The notes: generated by a model from the sequence alone, not told the origin. A stretch of DNA of 64,000 bases from Sphingomonas lacusdianchii (GCF_022664395.1 NZ_JAKRET010000013.1:85322-149321); one strand, 5' to 3'. Counted from the stretch's first letter, positions 8,349-17,331 are shown. Program-made: numbers and translations.

Positions 8349-8788
8349 TCGCGCTGCTGCTGACGGTGGCGGCACCGCAGGCGATCGGTATCCACCAGCG
8401 CTGGGGCGCGTTTCGCGACGATGCGCCGACACGCTGCTATGCGATCAGTCGTCCGGTGCGGGGGCGTACCGGCACGCCCTTCGCCAGCATCGGCAACTGG
8501 CCGGGTGCGGGGGCACGGGGGCAGGTCCATGTCCGGCTCAGCCGGGCCCGTAGCGACCGGGCGCAGGTCGTGCTGGCGGTCGGCGAGCGGCGGTTCGAAC
8601 TGAAGGCCGGGCGGATCGACGCATGGAGCCCCGATACCGCCACCGACCGCGCGATCGTCGCGGCGATGCGCGGCGGACGGTCGATGAGCATCGAGAGCGT
8701 CGCCGAGAACGGCGCGCCGTTCGTCGACGTCTATGCGCTGGCCGGGGCGGCGACAGCGATCGATGCGGCGGCGCTGGGGTGTTTGTAG
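8345..8788 (+). CDS. Hypothetical protein with N-terminal signal-like segment
   Basis: 147 aa starting at TTG 8345, overlapping the phosphatase stop (TTGA). It begins with a short hydrophobic stretch (MIALLLTVAAPQAIG) and contains conserved-looking segments (HQRWGAFRDDAPTRCYAISRP, RSDRAQVVLAVGERRFELKAG). There is a faint resemblance to the invasion-associated locus B (IalB) fold, which also has the W...C.Y pattern, but I would not name it on this basis. Codon use matches the neighbours. Likely exported. Confidence 0.65.
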   Translation: MIALLLTVAAPQAIGIHQRWGAFRDDAPTRCYAISRPVRGRTGTPFASIGNWPGAGARGQVHVRLSRARSDRAQVVLAVGERRFELKAGRIDAWSPDTATDRAIVAAMRGGRSMSIESVAENGAPFVDVYALAGAATAIDAAALGCL

Positions 8789-8806
8789 GGTATCCGACGC
8801 TCCAAC

Positions 8807-8917
8807 CGTTCGTGCTGAGTAGAGACTGAGCGAAGTCGAAGGCCCGTATCGAAGCACTTGGTCAGCAGTCCTTCGATACGCCGCTTCGACAGGCTCAGCG
8901 GCTACTCAGGACGAACG
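8807..8917. repeat. Intergenic inverted repeat, CGTTCGTGCTGAGTAG family
   Basis: The left end reads CGTTCGTGCTGAGTAG and the right end CTACTCAGGACGAACG, imperfect mirror images, with inner arms GTATCGAAG / CTTCGATAC. Relatives are at 37578-37689 and, more degenerate, 32751-32864. It fills the gap before rlmN. Confidence 0.7.
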
Positions 8918-8977
8918 TTGTGTGAGTGAACGGATGTCCGAGTGGAAATCCCACCGCAAATCGGCTATATCCCGCCG

Positions 8978-10180
8978 ATGCTGACAGTATCGTCGCCCCC
9001 CATGCCGATTCCCGGCCATGTCGACCCCGTGCCCGTTCCGCGGCCGCTGGCGCCGCGTCCCGATGGCCGCACCGATCTGGTCGGGCTGTCCAAGGCCGAA
9101 ATCCGTGCCGCACTCGAAGCCGCCGGGTTCGACGCGAAACAGGCGAAGCTGCGCGCCAAGCAGATCTGGCACTGGATCTACAATCGCGGCGCGACCGCGT
9201 TTTCGGCGATGACCGACATCGCTAAGGCGCAGCATCCGACGCTCGACAAGCACTTCGTCATCGGCCGCCCCGATGTGAAGGAAGCGCAGGTCTCGAACGA
9301 CGGTACGCGCAAATGGCTGCTGACCTCGCCCGACGGGCAGGATTACGAGATGGTGTTCATCCCCGACGCCGATCGGGGGACGTTGTGCGTGTCGAGCCAG
9401 GTCGGTTGTACGCTCAACTGCACCTTCTGCCACACCGGTACGATGCGGCTGGTGCGCAACCTGACGCCGGGCGAGATCGTCGGGCAGGTGATGCTGGCGC
9501 GCGATGCGCTGGGCGAATGGCCGAGCCAGCCCGAGGGGCGGATGCTGACCAACATCGTGATGATGGGCATGGGCGAGCCGCTCTATAATTTCGATGCGGT
9601 GCGCGATGCGCTGAGCGTCGTGATGGACGGCGACGGCCTTGCCCTGTCCAAGCGGCGGATCACGCTCAGCACCTCGGGCGTGGTGCCGATGATGGCCCGC
9701 GCGGGCGAGGAGATCGGCGTGAACCTCGCCGTGTCGCTGCACGCGGTGACCAAGGAGGTGCGCGACGAGATCGTGCCGCTCAACCGCAAATACGGTATCG
9801 AGGAATTGTTGCAGGCGTGCGCCGACTATCCCGGCGCCAACAATGCCCGGCGCATCACCTTCGAATATGTGATGCTGAAGGACAAGAACGACAGCGACGA
9901 CGATGCGCGCGAACTGGTGCGGCTGCTGCGCAAGTATCAGCTGCCGGCGAAGGTCAATCTGATCCCGTTCAATCCATGGCCGGGCGCGCCGTACGAATGT
10001 TCGACGCCCGACCGCATCCGCGCGTTCAGCGACATCGTGTTCGAAGGCGGCATTTCGGCCCCCGTCCGCCGCACGCGCGGGCAGGATATCGGGGCGGCCT
10101 GTGGCCAGTTGAAGACCGCGGCCGAAAAGAAGAGCCGCGCGGAACGCGATCGCGAGGCGGCGGAAGCGGCAGCGATCTGA
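8978..10180 (+). CDS. rlmN: 23S rRNA (adenine2503-C2)-methyltransferase RlmN
   Basis: 400 aa from the ATG at 8978; a GTG at 8942 and an ATG at 9002 are alternatives and no strong ribosome site decides between them. The radical-SAM triad CxxxCxxC is visible as GCTLNCTFC (Cys144, 148, 151), followed by [10 protein letters not shown] and [26 protein letters not shown]-terminal Cys (GAACGQL) matches the methylated Cys of the family. It methylates A2503 of 23S rRNA and often A37 of some tRNAs. A perfect 11-bp hairpin follows the stop. Confidence 0.95.
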   Translation: MLTVSSPPMPIPGHVDPVPVPRPLAPRPDGRTDLVGLSKAEIRAALEAAGFDAKQAKLRAKQIWHWIYNRGATAFSAMTDIAKAQHPTLDKHFVIGRPDVKEAQVSNDGTRKWLLTSPDGQDYEMVFIPDADRGTLCVSSQVGCTLNCTFCHTGTMRLVRNLTPGEIVGQVMLARDALGEWPSQPEGRMLTNIVMMGMGEPLYNFDAVRDALSVVMDGDGLALSKRRITLSTSGVVPMMARAGEEIGVNLAVSLHAVTKEVRDEIVPLNRKYGIEELLQACADYPGANNARRITFEYVMLKDKNDSDDDARELVRLLRKYQLPAKVNLIPFNPWPGAPYECSTPDRIRAFSDIVFEGGISAPVRRTRGQDIGAACGQLKTAAEKKSRAERDREAAEAAAI

Positions 10181-10188
10181 ACGATGCC

Positions 10189-10215
10189 GGCCCGGCGGCG
10201 ATGTGCCGCCGGGCC
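10189..10215. terminator. Bidirectional hairpin between rlmN and the HdeA-like gene
   Basis: Perfect 11-bp stem GGCCCGGCGGC / GCCGCCGGGCC with a 5-nt loop, placed between two converging genes. It lacks a clear U-tract on either strand. Confidence 0.65.
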
Positions 10216-10223
10216 GCATATCG

Positions 10224-10610
10224 TCAACCGCGGTGCTTCAGCGCAGCGTCGACCGACGCGGCGAAATGATCGCCGGGCCGCGCCTTGCAGCTTGCCACCA
10301 CCATCGGCCGGATCGTTTCGACACCCGCGACGGTGACGGTCGGATGCGGCTTGCCCTTCGGACCGTAATTGGCGGCGTAGCGGATCGCTTCCGGCTTGAA
10401 CGATTCGTCGAGCATGTTGAAGTCGCGACAGCTGACGGTTTCGAGGTTCCTGCCGCTCTTGATGACGGCGACCGTCCGTTCGGTGCCGGCGCGGCCGGGG
10501 AGCTGCGCCGCTTCGGTCACCCACGGCTTCTTCGCCGGCTGGGTAGCGAGGGCAGCCCCGCCGCTCAGAACGCCAAGGGTGCCGACGATCGCAAAAACCA
10601 GTTTCTTCAT
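10224..10610 (-). CDS. Small secreted protein, HdeA-like
   Basis: 128 aa with a signal peptide (MKKLVFAIVGTLGVLSGGAALA) and a GAGGAG ribosome site. The mature region has two cysteines (61 and 108) that could form one disulfide, and the segment SCRDFNMLDESFKPEAIRYA resembles the core of HdeA/HdeB acid-stress chaperones (pattern C-x-DF-x(4)-FKP-A). Periplasmic location is expected. The family call is by pattern and moderate; no acid-resistance genes lie nearby. Confidence 0.62.
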   Translation of the reverse strand: MKKLVFAIVGTLGVLSGGAALATQPAKKPWVTEAAQLPGRAGTERTVAVIKSGRNLETVSCRDFNMLDESFKPEAIRYAANYGPKGKPHPTVTVAGVETIRPMVVASCKARPGDHFAASVDAALKHRG

Positions 10611-10800
10611 GATGTCATCTCCTCTTTGCCAGAGGCTGAGGAATCGCGCGAGCCGACGGGTTGTTTCGCCTCCGATCCGAATATGACGGACGTTTAATTA
10701 CGCGCCGCGCCGTCCCTTCGTACCGGATGAAACGGTCGTAATGTACGCCGGATCGGGTGGCCCCTCGACAGTCCCGGGCCGATAGTATCTAGCCCGCCCG

Positions 10801-11559
10801 ATGCTCGACACCTCCTCCCTGTTGCTCGCGGCCGGTGCCGGTGTGGTCGGCGGCGCGATGAACGCGCTGGCCGGTGGCGGCACGTTCGCGACGATGCCGG
10901 CGCTGATCGCGCTCGGGCTGCCCGGATCGATCGCCAATGCGACGTCGAACGTGGCGTTGCAGCCGGGCGCGATCGCCAGCGCCTGGGCCTATCGCAAAGG
11001 GCTGCAGCCGCTCGGCGGATTGCCGATCCGGTTGCTGGCCGCCATCACCTTCGTCTCGGGACTGGTCGGCAGCCTTTTGCTGGTATGGACGCCCAGCGAC
11101 CTGTTCGACGTCATCGTGCCGTGGCTGCTGCTGGTCGCGTTCCTTGCCATCGCGCTCGGCAAGCGGGCGGCGGTGTGGCTGCACGACCGGGTGACGATCG
11201 GGCCGGCGACGCTGGTCGTCGCGCAGGTGCTGCTCGGCGTCTATGGCGGCTATTTCGGCGGCGGCGTGGGCATGATGGTCACCGCGACCTATGGCCTGCT
11301 GGCCGGCACCGATCCCAAATCGATGGCGGCACCCCGCACCCTGATGCTGGCCACCGCCAACAGCGCGGCGGCGATCGTGTTCATCGTCGGGGGCATGGTC
11401 GCATGGGCGGCATGCATCCCCATGCTGCTGGGCGGGATCTTCGGCGGCTGGCTGGGGGCGAAACTGGGAGTGAAGCTGACCTCGGGACAGGTGCGGGCGT
11501 GGACGTTGCTGGTGACGTTCAGCGTCACGGTGGCGTTTTTCGTCCGCGCGTACGGATAG
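10801..11559 (+). CDS. Sulfite exporter TauE/SafE family membrane protein
   Basis: 252 aa, about eight hydrophobic segments, with the two internal repeats of the TauE/SafE family: AAGAGVVGGAMNALAGGGTF near the N terminus and GVYGGYFGGGVGMMVTATYG in the second half. These proteins export sulfite, sulfonates or related anions across the inner membrane; the substrate here is not evident. The nearby molybdopterin oxidoreductase is of the sulfite-oxidase fold, a loose thematic link only. A terminator hairpin follows at 11606-11622. Confidence 0.88.
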   Translation: MLDTSSLLLAAGAGVVGGAMNALAGGGTFATMPALIALGLPGSIANATSNVALQPGAIASAWAYRKGLQPLGGLPIRLLAAITFVSGLVGSLLLVWTPSDLFDVIVPWLLLVAFLAIALGKRAAVWLHDRVTIGPATLVVAQVLLGVYGGYFGGGVGMMVTATYGLLAGTDPKSMAAPRTLMLATANSAAAIVFIVGGMVAWAACIPMLLGGIFGGWLGAKLGVKLTSGQVRAWTLLVTFSVTVAFFVRAYG

Positions 11560-11605
11560 CGCACGTCCGCGGGACGCCCCCTCCACCATGCTGCGCATGG
11601 TCCCC

Positions 11606-11622
11606 CTCCCCGTCCCGGGGAG
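11606..11622 (+). terminator. Hairpin plus T-rich tail after the TauE-like gene
   Basis: Stem CTCCCCG / CGGGGAG with a 3-nt loop, followed by GATTATTTTGG. Just upstream is a second small palindrome, CCATGC-TGC-GCATGG (11586-11600). Confidence 0.6.
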
Positions 11623-11624
11623 GA

Positions 11625-12230
11625 TTATTTTGGCCGGCGCAGGTCGAAGCGTTCGCCGGGTTCGAAATAATCCCCCGCCCCGCCGCCGCGCAGGATCGGG
11701 TGCGCGCGTTCGGTGCGGTAGATGCCGTCCTCCAGCAAGGCGGGGTCGATATGGACATGCACCACTTCGCCGAGCACCAGCCACGTATCGATTTCGCCGC
11801 AGGCATGATCGGTCAGGCGGACGATCTGGGTCGATCGGCATTCGAACTGAACCGGCGATCCCGCGACGCGCGGCGGCGCGACGGTTGTCGACGCAAGCGT
11901 GTCGAGCCCGGCGAGCACGAACTCGTCGGCCTCGGTCGTTGCCGACGTCGCGTTCATCGCGTCGGCCTGCGCCCGGGTCGCGAGGTTCCAGACGAACTCG
12001 CCCGTCGCGCGGATATTGGCGAGCGTATCCTTGGCCCCGGTCGAGGCGAAGCCGATGATCGGCGGGCGATAGTTGAAGGCGTTGAAGAAACTGTAGGGCG
12101 CGAGATTGCGTTTCCCTTCCGCCGACACGCTGGCGATCCAGCCGATCGGGCGCGGCGCGATGATCGCGTTGAACGGGTCGTGCGGCAGGCGATGGCCCTC
12201 GGCCGGCGCATAGGAGTGAAATTCGGTCAT
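11625..12230 (-). CDS. Flavin reductase-like domain protein
   Basis: 201 aa, start at ATG 12230. It has the FMN-binding split-barrel features of the flavin reductase family: PFNAIIAPRPIGWIASVSAEG, NLAPYSFFNAFNYRPPIIGFAS, FVWNLATRAQADAMNATSA, and a C-terminal GEVVHVHID. Members reduce flavins or act as stand-alone FMN oxidoreductases in aromatic metabolism. It is divergent from the cytochrome b gene across a 78-bp gap. No paired monooxygenase is seen. Confidence 0.85.
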   Translation of the reverse strand: MTEFHSYAPAEGHRLPHDPFNAIIAPRPIGWIASVSAEGKRNLAPYSFFNAFNYRPPIIGFASTGAKDTLANIRATGEFVWNLATRAQADAMNATSATTEADEFVLAGLDTLASTTVAPPRVAGSPVQFECRSTQIVRLTDHACGEIDTWLVLGEVVHVHIDPALLEDGIYRTERAHPILRGGGAGDYFEPGERFDLRRPK

Positions 12231-12308
12231 GCCCGCCCCCAACGCACGATCCGCACCATCGACGCAACCATGCTTCGCAATCGACGCGATCCGGCCTAGA
12301 CCAAGGAC

Positions 12309-12998
12309 ATGACGCGTTCGATCCATCGCCACCGACTGGCCACACGCCTGTGGCACTGGGTCAACGCGGTCGCGGTCATCATCCTGATCGGCAGCGGGCT
12401 GATGATCCTGAACGCGCATCCCCGACTCTATTGGGGTCGCTATGGCGCGAATTTCGACCATGCGTGGCTGACCTTCGACCGGTTTCCGAGATGGGTGACG
12501 ATCCCGCAGAATTATAATCTGGCGCTGGCGCGCAACTGGCATCTGAGCTTTGCGCTGGTGCTGGGCTTCGGGCTGCTGGCCTATATGGTCGCCAGCCTGC
12601 TCAACCGGCATTTTCAACGCGATTTGGCGATCCGGCGGCGCGAATTGTCGTGGGCGCATCTGACCGCCGATATCCGCGCGCATCTGGCGTTCCGCTTCCA
12701 TGATCCGGAGGCGCCGGGCGACTACAACGTGCTCCAGAAATTAAGCTATGTGCTGGTGCTCTTCGGGCTGCTGCCGCTAGTGATCCTGACCGGGATCGCG
12801 ATGTCCCCGGGGTTGAACGCGGCGTTTCCGTGGGTGCTGGAGGTGCTCGGCGGACGGCAGTCGGCGCGGTCGATCCATTTCCTCGCCGCCAGCGGCATCA
12901 CCCTGTTCGTCATCGTCCATCTGGTGCTGGTGATTTTGGCGGGAGCGGTGAACGAGGTGCGGTCGATGGTCACCGGGCGCTGGCGGGTGCCCGAATGA
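12309..12998 (+). CDS. Cytochrome b561/b-type membrane electron carrier
   Basis: 229 aa with four hydrophobic helices (for example NAVAVIILIGSGLMIL, SFALVLGFGLLAYMVASLL, VLVLFGLLPLVILTGIAM, GITLFVIVHLVLVILAGAV). Histidines placed for heme b ligation occur in RLWHWVN, NWHLSF, IHFLAA and IVHLVL. This is the N-terminal cytochrome b / Ni-Fe hydrogenase b-subunit family. The ATG of the molybdopterin oxidoreductase overlaps its stop (ATGA), so it is almost certainly the membrane electron partner of that enzyme, linking it to the quinone pool. Confidence 0.88.
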   Translation: MTRSIHRHRLATRLWHWVNAVAVIILIGSGLMILNAHPRLYWGRYGANFDHAWLTFDRFPRWVTIPQNYNLALARNWHLSFALVLGFGLLAYMVASLLNRHFQRDLAIRRRELSWAHLTADIRAHLAFRFHDPEAPGDYNVLQKLSYVLVLFGLLPLVILTGIAMSPGLNAAFPWVLEVLGGRQSARSIHFLAASGITLFVIVHLVLVILAGAVNEVRSMVTGRWRVPE

Positions 12999-13747
12999 GC
13001 CGGCTGCTCTCCCGCCGGTCGGCGCTGGTTGTCGGGGCCGGCGGGCTGGTCGCGGCATGCGACCGGGTAGCGCAACTGCCGGCGGCGCAACAGCTATTGG
13101 GCGGGGCGGAGGTCGCGCATCGCGGGTTGCAGCGGGCGATTACCGCGCGGGATGCGCTGGCGGTCGAATATCGGCCGGAACAGCGGTCGCCGATCTTTCG
13201 CGCCAACGGGACCAACAATCCCAACACGCCGGACTATAATGCGCACGCCGCCAACCGCTTCGCCGACTGGCGGGTGCGCGTCGACGGGCTGGTGACGCGC
13301 CCGCTGTCGCTGCGGCTCGACCAGATCCGGTCGATGCCGTCGCGTCAGCAGATCACGCGCCATGACTGCGTCGAGGGATGGAGCGCGATCGGGAAGTGGA
13401 CCGGACCGCGGCTGTCGCGCCTCCTCGACCCCGCCGGGCTGCGGCCCGATGCGCGGTATCTGGTGTTCCACTGCGCCGATGCGATCGGTGGGCGGCCTTA
13501 TTATGAATCGATCGACCTGATCGATGCCTTTCATCCGCAGACGATATTGGCGTGGGCGCTCAACGACCGGCTGCTCGGCGTGCCGAACGGCGCACCACTG
13601 CGGCTGCGGGTCGAGCGGCAACTGGGCTACAAACACGCCAAATATGTCGAACGGATCGAGGCGGTGGCGTCGTTGAACCCCATTGCGGGCGGCAAGGGCG
13701 GCTTCTGGGAGGATGTCGCCGGTTACGACTGGTATGCCGGCATCTGA
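12995..13747 (+). CDS. Molybdopterin-dependent oxidoreductase, sulfite-oxidase/MsrP fold
   Basis: 250 aa. The N terminus combines a twin-arginine element (SRRSALVVGAGG) with a lipobox (LVAAC), suggesting Tat export and lipid anchoring. The molybdenum-ligating Cys is in TRHDCVEGWSAIGKWTG, followed by YLVFHCADAIGGRPYYESIDLIDA and the cofactor-binding region GAPLRLRVERQLGYKHAKYVERIE. It is translationally coupled to the upstream cytochrome b. The pair resembles MsrPQ in logic (periplasmic molybdoenzyme plus heme membrane partner), but the partner is b561-type rather than MsrQ. Substrate unknown. Its 3' end overlaps the convergent FAD oxidoreductase gene by 25 bp. Confidence 0.88.
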   Translation: MSRLLSRRSALVVGAGGLVAACDRVAQLPAAQQLLGGAEVAHRGLQRAITARDALAVEYRPEQRSPIFRANGTNNPNTPDYNAHAANRFADWRVRVDGLVTRPLSLRLDQIRSMPSRQQITRHDCVEGWSAIGKWTGPRLSRLLDPAGLRPDARYLVFHCADAIGGRPYYESIDLIDAFHPQTILAWALNDRLLGVPNGAPLRLRVERQLGYKHAKYVERIEAVASLNPIAGGKGGFWEDVAGYDWYAGI

Positions 13748-14820
13748 TCGACGCGGGTCCATGCCGCCGCCTTGCCGACCAGCCATGGCACTCGCCCCCC
13801 TGCCAGCAACAGCGCGCTGCCCCGCCGGTCCTCGGCCAGCGTCCGAAGCAGCCCCGCCAGCATGATCGGGCGGCGGAGCGCACGCGCCAGATCGCGCTGA
13901 TAGCCGATCGCTCCGCCCGCGCCCCGGTGCTGCCACGCCGCGACCGCGCGGATCGCGCTGGCGATGGCGATGCCCATGCCTTCGCCGGCGAGCGACGGGA
14001 TCACCCCCGCCTGATCGCCCAGCCGATACACCCCCGCCCCGGTCGTGCGCGCGCGCCAGCCATAGGGGACGTTGGCGACCGCATCGATCGTCGGGGTTTC
14101 GGCCAGATAGGCCAGCCGTTCGCCGAGCGCCGGGCATTCGGTCGCCAATAGCCGCAACAAGCCGGGCAGATCGCCCGCCGCGCGCAGCCGCGACCGGCGC
14201 AGCGCCATGCACAGATTGGCGCTGCCATCTTCCTGCAGCACCAGCCCGCCATAGCCACCGGCAAAGGCGTGGAGTTCGATCGCGTCGCCGACCAGCCGGG
14301 TGAGCGCCGGATGCGCGGCCAGCCGGACCCGTACCCCCATCGCCGGATCGGCCCCGGGATCGGCATCGCGCATCGCCCCGCGCAGGTCGTGCTTGCCGGT
14401 GGCGAAGAACAGCGTCTCCCCGGCGACCTCAGCCCCGTCGCCGGTATGCAGCGTGCGCTCGTCGGCCGACCGGATCGCCACGCCGCGTTCGACCCCTGCC
14501 CCAGCCGCCTGCGCCGCTGCCAGCAGCAGGGCATCGAGCCGCCGCCGCGACAGGCCGATCGCGGGCGCTGGCAGCGGTGATTCGGAGCGACCGCTGCCGG
14601 CGAACAGCACCACCCGACGCACTACATGCCCCTCCGGCTCGACCCCGATCTGCCGGAGCGATGCCAGCGTCCGCCACGACAAGAATCCGCCGCACAAAGC
14701 ATCGGGCGTGCCGCGCGACCGCTCCAGCAGCACCGGCCCGGCGCCGCTGCGCGCCAGCAGCAGCGCCGCGACCGCCCCGGCCGGGCCGCCGCCCGCGATC
14801 AGCGCCGACGTTCGACGCAT
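13723..14820 (-). CDS. FAD-dependent oxidoreductase of the type III polyketide operon
   Basis: 365 aa. The N-terminal dinucleotide fold ALIAGGGPAGAVAALLLARSG and the second FAD motif YRLGDQAGVIPSLAGEGMGIAIASA place it with geranylgeranyl reductase/UbiH-like flavoproteins. It overlaps the methyltransferase gene by 22 bp and is the last gene of a three-gene operon with a type III polyketide synthase, so it probably oxidises or hydroxylates the polyketide (for example resorcinol to quinone). The exact reaction is inference. Confidence 0.85.
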   Translation of the reverse strand: MRRTSALIAGGGPAGAVAALLLARSGAGPVLLERSRGTPDALCGGFLSWRTLASLRQIGVEPEGHVVRRVVLFAGSGRSESPLPAPAIGLSRRRLDALLLAAAQAAGAGVERGVAIRSADERTLHTGDGAEVAGETLFFATGKHDLRGAMRDADPGADPAMGVRVRLAAHPALTRLVGDAIELHAFAGGYGGLVLQEDGSANLCMALRRSRLRAAGDLPGLLRLLATECPALGERLAYLAETPTIDAVANVPYGWRARTTGAGVYRLGDQAGVIPSLAGEGMGIAIASAIRAVAAWQHRGAGGAIGYQRDLARALRRPIMLAGLLRTLAEDRRGSALLLAGGRVPWLVGKAAAWTRVDQMPAYQS

Positions 14821-15485
14821 AGCCGAAAGGGGAAGCGCCGCCGCACCTGCGCGTCCGCAATCCCCGCCTCGGCGAGGATCGGCGGCCATTCGTCGGGGCG
14901 ATAGGAGCGCGCGATCGACAGCGTGCCGTCGGCGCGGACGATCGGATGCCAGCGCATCAGCGTGGCAAGCAGCGGATAGCCGCGATGCGCGAAGCGATGG
15001 CGGTGCAGATCGTTGACGAACCAGCCGCGCGCCGCCTCCGCTTCCATGAAGCGCAGGAACGCGACCAGCTGCTCGTGGGTCATGTGGTGCGCGACAAGGC
15101 TGGAGACGATCACGTCCCAGCCCTGCCCCGCCAGATCGGTATAGTCGCCGGTGCGATAGGTGATCGGCAGATCCGATGGCGTATCGGTACGGGCGATGGC
15201 TTCGCTGCGCGGGTTCAGGTCGATACCGACCAGTTCCGCCGCCACGCCCCTCGCCACTGCCCAGCGCGCGATCCGGCGCAGCATATCGCCATCGCCATAG
15301 CCGATATCGAGCAGCTTCAGCCGATCGCCCCGCCCGACGATCCCCGACAGGAAGGCGAGCGTCGGTCGCGCCGCCATCGTCACCCGGTTGACCCGTGCCA
15401 GATCGCGCAGCACCGACGCATAGATTGCCGGATCGAGCGCGGGATCGTCCATCGCCTCATCGGCATGAACCCGCGCGAAGCTCAT
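14799..15485 (-). CDS. SAM methyltransferase of the type III polyketide operon
   Basis: 228 aa. A class I methyltransferase with motif I KLLDIGYGDGDMLRRIARWA, the acidic loop LVGIDLNPRSEA, and VIVSSLVAHHMTHEQLVAFLR. The start ATG overlaps the polyketide synthase stop by 4 bp (ATGA) and its own 3' end overlaps the oxidoreductase start by 22 bp, so the three are a coupled operon. Likely role: C- or O-methylation of the alkylpyrone/alkylresorcinol product; which atom is modified cannot be told. Confidence 0.86.
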   Translation of the reverse strand: MSFARVHADEAMDDPALDPAIYASVLRDLARVNRVTMAARPTLAFLSGIVGRGDRLKLLDIGYGDGDMLRRIARWAVARGVAAELVGIDLNPRSEAIARTDTPSDLPITYRTGDYTDLAGQGWDVIVSSLVAHHMTHEQLVAFLRFMEAEAARGWFVNDLHRHRFAHRGYPLLATLMRWHPIVRADGTLSIARSYRPDEWPPILAEAGIADAQVRRRFPFRLCVERRR

Positions 15486-16561
15486 GCCGCGCTCCGGAAG
15501 CCGAACCCCTCGGCGGCAAGGCCGGGGCCGAAGGCGAGCGCGATGCCGTTGGTGACCGGTGGTCCGGCGAGCAGTTCGGCAAGGACGAACATCAGCGTCG
15601 CCGACGACATGTTGCCGTTCGCGGCCAGCACCCCGCGCGACGCGTTGAGTGCATCGGGCGACAGCGACAGGCTGCGTTCGACCGCGTCGAGGATCGATCG
15701 CCCGCCGGCATGGACCGCCCAGCCATCGACCTCGGCCAGCGATCGTCCCCCGGTCGCCGCCGCCGCGAAACCCGGATCGGTCAGCGCGGTGGCGATGCGC
15801 CCCGGCACTTCGCCCGACAAATGCATCGCGAAACCGGCGTCGGTAATGTCCCAGCGGATCAGATCGGCGGAGTCGGGCAGCGCGGCAGCGAACGGCGTCT
15901 CGATCGCGATGCCGGCCGGGTCGGCGGTCACCAGTGCCGCCGCCGCGCCGTCCCCGAATTGCAGCATCGCCAGCAATGGTTCGAGCGTGACCGCCGGTTG
16001 CAGGTGCAGCGTCGACAGCTCGACCGTGATGACCAGCACCCGCGCCGCGGGTTCGGAGCGGACGATATGGCGGACGCTGCGCAGCGCGGCGACGGCGGCG
16101 TAACAGCCCATGAAGCCGATCAGCAGCCGCTCGGTCGTGGACGGCAGGCCGAGCCGCGCGGCGATGATCTGATCGACGCCCGGCGCGACGAAGCCGGTGC
16201 AGCTGGCGACGACGATATGGGTGACGTTTCCCAGCGGATGCTGCGCAGCAAGCCGGTCGATCGCCGACAGCGCCAGGGTCGGCGCGGCATCGGCATAGAC
16301 GGTCATGCGCGCGGCGGTGCCGGGCATCGCATCGGCATAGAAGCCGCCCGCCGCGACCGGCGATCCACCATCGGCGCCCTGCGGCAGCACCGACCAGCGC
16401 CGGGCGATCCCGGCACGCTCGACCATCCGGTCGAACAGCCGCGCCTCACGCAACGGCAGTCGCGCGCGCGCCCAGTCGATAAAGGCGTGGTGAATGTCGT
16501 GGGCAGGCGTCGCGGTGGCGACCGCGTTGAGCCAGGCGACAGGCGCGACGGGAGAAGTCAT
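15482..16561 (-). CDS. Type III polyketide synthase
   Basis: 359 aa, normal for a chalcone-synthase-like enzyme. The catalytic triad is visible: Cys153 in IGFMGCYAAVAALR, His284 in GWAVHAGGRSIL and Asn317 in ANGNMSSATLMF. The C-terminal GFGPG-type loop appears as LAFGPGLAAEGF. It extends an acyl-CoA starter with malonyl units to a pyrone or resorcinol. Start ATG at 16561 was chosen for the MTSPVAPVAWLNAVATATP N terminus typical of the family. First gene of the operon with the methyltransferase and FAD oxidoreductase. Confidence 0.94.
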   Translation of the reverse strand: MTSPVAPVAWLNAVATATPAHDIHHAFIDWARARLPLREARLFDRMVERAGIARRWSVLPQGADGGSPVAAGGFYADAMPGTAARMTVYADAAPTLALSAIDRLAAQHPLGNVTHIVVASCTGFVAPGVDQIIAARLGLPSTTERLLIGFMGCYAAVAALRSVRHIVRSEPAARVLVITVELSTLHLQPAVTLEPLLAMLQFGDGAAAALVTADPAGIAIETPFAAALPDSADLIRWDITDAGFAMHLSGEVPGRIATALTDPGFAAAATGGRSLAEVDGWAVHAGGRSILDAVERSLSLSPDALNASRGVLAANGNMSSATLMFVLAELLAGPPVTNGIALAFGPGLAAEGFGFRSAA

Positions 16562-16600
16562 TGCGGCGTCAACGCACCGGGGCCGCAAATGGCTACGAAA

Positions 16601-17209
16601 TCAGTCCTTCCACGCCCACCAAAGCTGGGCCGGCGGCACGTTCCACCATTCCATGTCGTGATCGATCCGCGCGAATTGCCGGTCGAGGAAATCGCGGACC
16701 CGCGGGTTGAACTGATAGACGAGGAATGCCCCGCCCGGCCGCAACACCGCCTGCGTCGCAGCGGCGATATCGTCCCCCACACCGGCCGGGAGCGTCGAAA
16801 AAGGCAGGCCCGACAGCACGTAATCCGCGTGCGGCTGACCATGATCGGCGACGATCCGTTCGACATCGGCCGCCGATCCATGGACCGCCGAGAAGCGCGA
16901 ATCGAGGATGGTGGCGTTCAGATAATCGATGAAATCGGGGTTGGTATCGATGACGATCAACTGCGCATCGGGGGCGAGGCGTTCGAGGATCGGGCGGCAG
17001 AAGGTGCCGACGCCCGGACCATATTCGACCACCACCTTGGCAGTGGCCCAGTCGATCGGGGCCAGCATCTTGCGGATCAGGCGGTTCGACGACGGTATGA
17101 CCGACCCGACCATCACCGGATGCTTCACGAAGCCACGGAGGAAAATGCCGGCCGGCGATGGTACGCCGCGCGGCTTCCGTCGGGTCGCGGCGTTGGAAGT
17201 CGTCGTCAT
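16601..17209 (-). CDS. PmtA-like class I SAM methyltransferase
   Basis: 202 aa from ATG 17209. Motifs: VVVEYGPGVGTFCRPILERL (SAM motif I), LIVIDTNPDFIDYLN, the motif IV-like YVLSGLPFSTLP, and LRPGGAFLVYQFNPRVRDFL. The SGLPFS and QFNPRV blocks are those of the phospholipid N-methyltransferase (PmtA) / rRNA-adenine-dimethylase-like group. It probably methylates a membrane phospholipid headgroup, but I cannot exclude another lipid substrate. It is 39 bp upstream of the polyketide synthase gene on the same strand and could be transcribed with it. Confidence 0.8.
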   Translation of the reverse strand: MTTTSNAATRRKPRGVPSPAGIFLRGFVKHPVMVGSVIPSSNRLIRKMLAPIDWATAKVVVEYGPGVGTFCRPILERLAPDAQLIVIDTNPDFIDYLNATILDSRFSAVHGSAADVERIVADHGQPHADYVLSGLPFSTLPAGVGDDIAAATQAVLRPGGAFLVYQFNPRVRDFLDRQFARIDHDMEWWNVPPAQLWWAWKD

Positions 17210-17331
17210 GGAAATCCTCGAACGGATGGCCGGGCGGCCATGGTCATCGCGTCGTCGCAAAAGCGAAACGAACTTGCAAGCATATCGGTTTCGCTTCGGC
17301 GTTTCGGTGCGCCATACGCCGTTCCATTTCG

